Source: Spirochaetia bacterium (GTDB taxonomy: Bacteria; Spirochaetota; Spirochaetia; Treponematales; Treponemataceae). From it: a stretch of DNA of 10,050 bases. Each line of letters opens with the position of its first letter. Within the stretch, counting starts at the first letter, position 1. Below are positions 7,344 through 10,050 of the stretch, piece by piece. The position numbers and the translations under genes were made by a program. The notes beneath the pieces are model-generated. The model was not told where the DNA came from and did not search any database. It saw only the letters and a program-made list of their open reading frames with translations. The stretch lies in the NCBI GenBank assembly GCA_900769975.1, contig CAAGIR010000182.1, positions 1-10,050 of the forward strand, given 5' to 3'.

Positions 7344-7394
7344 AAGAAAAGAAAATAGACTTTCAAAATAAACTATTGCCGATTTTGATTTTTA

Positions 7395-9780
7395 TTATAG
7401 ATGAACTCTAAAACCAAATTGGAAATTTACATAAATATCATCATTCTGTACAAAATCAAATCGGTTTTCTCTATGATAAAGTTTAAATGCCAAATCATTC
7501 ATACCCGTTTTATGATAATCAAAAATCACAGAAGAGAACATACTTGCAAATCTGCCAAACTGAATATGTGCATTAAACCTCAAGGAAGGAACTGTCATTG
7601 CAAAATACGCTTTTTCCCAAGATTCATTTTTTAATTCCAGCAAAGCATTTGTAAAACTGGCATATTTATCATCATTGCGGAAAAAATAATTCTTACACAG
7701 CAATTCTGCTTCAAATCTGAACATCCACAGTGAAACCTGCGTTCCTAAACCATAGTAAAATGCTCCAAAGTCAAATCCCGACTGCTTAAACGATTCATAA
7801 CTTGTAAGCACACCAGTTACAGTGTAAAGATGTTTTCCTCCACCCTGATAGTAAAAATCAAAAATATCATCAGTATTCCAGGCAAATGAAAGATCCATTA
7901 ATCCGCCTTTTACAAAATTAAACAAACCTAAAGAAATACCGTTTACTTCATCAGCAATGTTGAACAATCCCAGCTGAACACCGTTTACGTTATCTGAAAT
8001 GTTCATAAATCCAGATATTTGAACACCGTTTACGTTATCGGCAACATTCATCGCTCCAGAAATCTGTACACCGTTCAAATTATCACAAAAGTTAAATCCA
8101 CCTGCAATCTGACCGGCATAAACATCATCCGCAAAATTTGCCCCACCAGCAACCTGAATTCCTTTAAAATTTCCAGACGAATTAAAGAGCCCCGCAGTTT
8201 GATTTCCAATCATATCTTCTGCCACATTAAACAATCCAGAAACCTGTGCTCCGCTAAAATTATTTGAAACATTAAATAAACCCGCAATCTGTGCAGAACC
8301 AATTCCATAAGAATTAATGTTAAACAAACCTGCCGTCTGCACACCATATTTAAGAACTGGCGAAATGTTCATTACGGTCGAAAGTTGCGGCCCCATCAAA
8401 ACAGCTTTTTCAACAGAACCAATCAAACCCAAAGAAATTAACGTTGCATCAGACTTTCCCGTAACATTAACTGCTGGAACAGGCTGAAAGTGAATTATGT
8501 TAAAATCGTTAAATTTTATGTTTTTTACATCAAATTCTTCGTTATTTTCACGAATTTCATCTTCAAAATCGCCAAAATCCTCCAAATCAGCAAATCTTTG
8601 TTTTTTATCAAAATTTTCCAAATCATCAGCATCAAGCACATCTGAATTATCTGTATCAAACTTTTCAGTTTCTTCTTCAAAACCATCACCACGAACACGT
8701 CCGCTTTTCCGTTTAATTGCAGAAAAAGTATTATCATTAATAACAAATACTTTATCCTTTTCCAAAACGAAATTTCCCTGTTTTGTGCTGTTTCCGTCTA
8801 TAATAACTACAAAATATTCACCAGCAGGCAACGCCATATAAATAGGCTGACCGGCAGTTTTATTTATTTCTGATATAAGCTTTTCATTTTTATCACGAAT
8901 AATAAATCTTCCTTTACTCTCTTTTGCAAAAGTAAGCATCGACTCCGCAGTTGATAAATCAGATAGCACCAAATCGCCAGAACCAACCAAAGTTATATTA
9001 TAATTAGGATGTTGAGGTCCCGCCTTACTGTTTTCTGTTTTGGACAAAGTTTCATTAAAAGCATACGAATAAAGCTCATTTAAAGTTACTTTATTATCAC
9101 CAGATGCATCTGCAGCCCCGCGTAAACCGCTAATCATAGCATTTGTAAAATATGAAGATTCAATTTCATCAGATTCCTGCGAAAATTCATTATCTGAACT
9201 AGAAGACAAATAAGCATGACCTTTCACCACAGCCGAATCGTCCATCAAAAAAGGTTTTCGTTTCTGTCCGCCTTTTGTCCTAATAAAATTTCCAGAATAA
9301 CAAGAATCCAAAATTACAACGTGAATATCGCTTGGTACATCTGTAATAGCTGCCTTTAATTCAGAATAATCATAGACAGTTTCACCAAGCAAAAGTGCAT
9401 TTTCATCAGAATGACCAGAATAATAAAAAATAAATTCCGAACGTTTTGCCATATCCACATTTTCCGATATTTTTTCTGATATATCGGCAATGGCAGTATC
9501 AATTGCTTCTTTAATAGGATTTATCAAAAGCTTACTGTTTTTTTCTTCCACACCGCCAATTTCTTTCATCGTCTTTTTAAATGACTGTGCATCGCTTCCA
9601 GCATACAAAAGTTTTACTCGTCCTTTTCCGCCGTCATTCGCTCCCACATAAATTGCATAACGAACAACTCCATTTACAAAATCTTCATTATTTTTCAGAA
9701 ATTTCGTTAGAATTTGCTGCAAAAACAGTAAAATTCATCAAAATTATCATAAAAAATGTCAAAAAAAACTTATTTTTCAT
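7395..9780 (-). CDS. Secreted caspase-like (C14) protein with surface repeats; apparent frameshift after the signal peptide
   Basis: The main frame runs from 9722 to 7395 (775 codons counted from a TTG at 9722). A caspase/metacaspase-like domain (about residues 21-250) has the catalytic His in FYYSGHSDE (H104) and Cys in VILDSCYSG (C141). An EF-hand-like loop DASGDNKVTLNE follows (205-216). A beta-rich segment (about 268-335) and a very acidic linker (about 348-398) come next, then ten 15-residue repeats (461-607) and a beta-rich C-terminus (608-775). The natural start is the ATG at 9780, with GGAG at 9791-9788. It encodes a signal peptide ending TVFA before ANSNEISEK, then hits TAA at 9690-9688. 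Dropping one base there joins it to NEDFVNGVVRYAIYVGAND and gives about 794 aa. The cause may be sequencing error, inactivation or a programmed shift. Substrate and role are unknown. Confidence 0.85.
7902..8342 (-). repeat. Ten tandem 15-residue GLFN-type surface repeats within the caspase-like gene
   Basis: The segment encodes units of the form (V/A)Q-(I/V/T)-(A/S)-G-L-F-N-(V/I)-x5-G, such as AQIAGLFNVSNNFSG, VQISGAMNVADNVNG and VQISGFMNISDNVNG. Most are exactly 15 residues; the last two are shortened. At DNA level the ACCGTTTAC/TTATC portion recurs in neighbouring units. The pattern resembles the LA_2272-type surface repeat known from spirochaetes and suggests a stacked beta structure outside the cytoplasm. 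The family link is from memory. Confidence 0.8.
9688..9780 (-). other. Signal-peptide reading frame detached from the caspase-like frame
   Basis: Thirty codons from the ATG at 9780 give a basic start (MKNK), a hydrophobic core (FFLTFFMIIL), a TVFA|A cleavage site and SNEISEK, then TAA. The Shine-Dalgarno GGAG has 7-nt spacing and the sequence around it (GGAGAATTTT) matches that of the FMN_bind-like gene, so this is a real start. The caspase frame is open only from about 9734 onward, so the shift must fall between 9734 and 9688. The A5 run at 9695-9691, next to the stop, is the likeliest place. Confidence 0.8.
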
Positions 9781-9801
9781 AAAAATTCTCCAAAACTTCG
9801 T

Positions 9802-9830
9802 TTAACAAAATTTAACAAATTTTCTGTCAA
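9802..9830 (-). promoter_or_regulatory. Candidate promoter of the caspase-like gene
   Basis: A perfect TTGACA lies at 9830-9825 on the minus strand. With a 17-bp spacer the -10 would be TGTTAA (9807-9802), only a fair match. The start would be near 9795, giving a leader of about 15 nt to the ATG. Two copies of TTTAACAAA (9801-9809 and 9811-9819), ten bases apart, lie over the spacer and -10. Confidence 0.4.
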
Positions 9831-9900
9831 AACATAAAAAAAAACATCACTTTTCTAGAACAAAAACGGCTCAATCATTTTTTTTGTGTGATTGAATAAA

Positions 9901-9960
9901 ATAGGGATAAAAGCCTGTATAATTGATTTTTCTATAAAACTAAACAGGCAGAATCCCTAT
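9901..9960 (+). promoter_or_regulatory. Imperfect inverted repeat covering the start codon of the right-edge ORF
   Basis: ATAGGGAT (9901-9908) pairs with ATCCCTAT (9953-9960), and GCCTGT (9913-9918) pairs with ACAGGC (9944-9949). They are separated by a small internal loop of 4 and 3 bases and enclose a 25-nt loop. The 3' arm includes the first two bases of the ATG at 9959. A TATAAT lies at 9918-9923 inside the structure. It may be a translation-blocking hairpin, an operator, or the end of a mobile element. Confidence 0.4.
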
Positions 9961-10050
9961 GAATACTTATATCAGAATTCCAAATACAATTCAATCATTC
10001 AACAACACAGAAAGCAGAATTGCCAAAACTATTTCTGGTAGGTCAGTTTA
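9959..10050 (+). CDS. Start of an unidentified ORF, partial at right edge
   Basis: Thirty open codons follow the ATG at 9959, beginning MNTYIRIPNT and continuing with a polar Ser/Asn-rich stretch to the window end. I do not recognise the protein. There is no good Shine-Dalgarno sequence, and the start is held in an inverted repeat. An element-borne gene such as a transposase would suit this kind of structure, but nothing in the thirty residues shows it. Thirty codons without a stop is weak evidence for a gene. Confidence 0.35.
   Translation, partial: MNTYIRIPNTIQSFNNTESRIAKTISGRSV

Noticed and set aside
7902..8342. A CRISPR-like or intergenic tandem array
   Set aside because: The periodicity is 45 bp, in frame, imperfect, and encodes a clear protein repeat inside an open frame.
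8497..8841. A Ser-rich plus-strand ORF of 114 codons
   Set aside because: It is antisense to the acidic linker of the caspase-like gene; Ser/Lys/Phe richness is the mirror of Glu/Asp/Lys codons.
9720..9722. TTG at 9722 as the true start of the caspase-like protein
   Set aside because: It lacks a ribosome site and an export signal, while the ATG at 9780 has both in another frame.
9959..10050. Transposase gene of an insertion sequence
   Set aside because: The palindromes are suggestive, but thirty residues show no transposase motif and no matching inverted repeat is visible.

Overview
The window is AT-rich apart from one GC-rich intergenic patch. It looks like a chromosomal segment of a gut- or rumen-type spirochaete, most likely Treponema-like. 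The main support is a secreted caspase-like protein carrying tandem 15-residue repeats of the GLFN/LA_2272 surface-repeat kind. The assignment is an inference and is not proven here.

Layout. (1) 1-2225, minus: the first 741 codons of carB, the large subunit of carbamoyl-phosphate synthetase, cut by the left window edge. It has no carA immediately upstream. (2) 2226-2673: a gene-free stretch holding a GC-rich, hairpin-rich block that is a candidate dispersed repeat, and a strong minus-strand intrinsic terminator. (3) 2674-3882, minus: an AAA+/DUF4143 ATPase. It has a good sigma70-like promoter whose predicted start site falls on the ATG, so its mRNA may be leaderless. A perfect 17-bp inverted repeat covers the -35. 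(4) 4027-4545, minus: a RimJ/RimL-type GNAT acetyltransferase. A second minus-strand terminator lies just upstream of its start codon, where no minus-strand gene is visible to need it. (5) 4783-7312, plus: a tight three-gene unit with gaps of 6 and 4 nt. It encodes a membrane-anchored FMN_bind-like protein with a degenerate flavin motif, the epoxyqueuosine reductase QueH, and the classical two-domain N-acetylglutamate synthase ArgA. (6) 7306-7343: a hairpin between convergent genes, best placed to terminate the minus-strand gene. (7) 7395-9780, minus: a large secreted caspase-like protein with a His/Cys pair, an EF-hand-like loop, an acidic linker, ten surface repeats and a beta-rich C-terminus. 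Its signal peptide and Shine-Dalgarno sequence are intact, but they are one base out of frame with the rest of the gene. (8) 9901-10050, plus: an imperfect hairpin that covers the start codon of an unidentified ORF running off the right edge.

How the genes fit together. carB and argA both serve arginine biosynthesis, and carB also serves pyrimidine biosynthesis, but they lie in separate, oppositely oriented transcription units. queH supplies the last step to queuosine in tRNA. Its operon with argA and the FMN_bind-like gene has no obvious metabolic logic. The caspase-like gene, the terminator upstream of the GNAT gene and the possibly leaderless DUF4143 gene are the most interesting points. 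I see no tRNA, rRNA, CRISPR array or complete insertion sequence.
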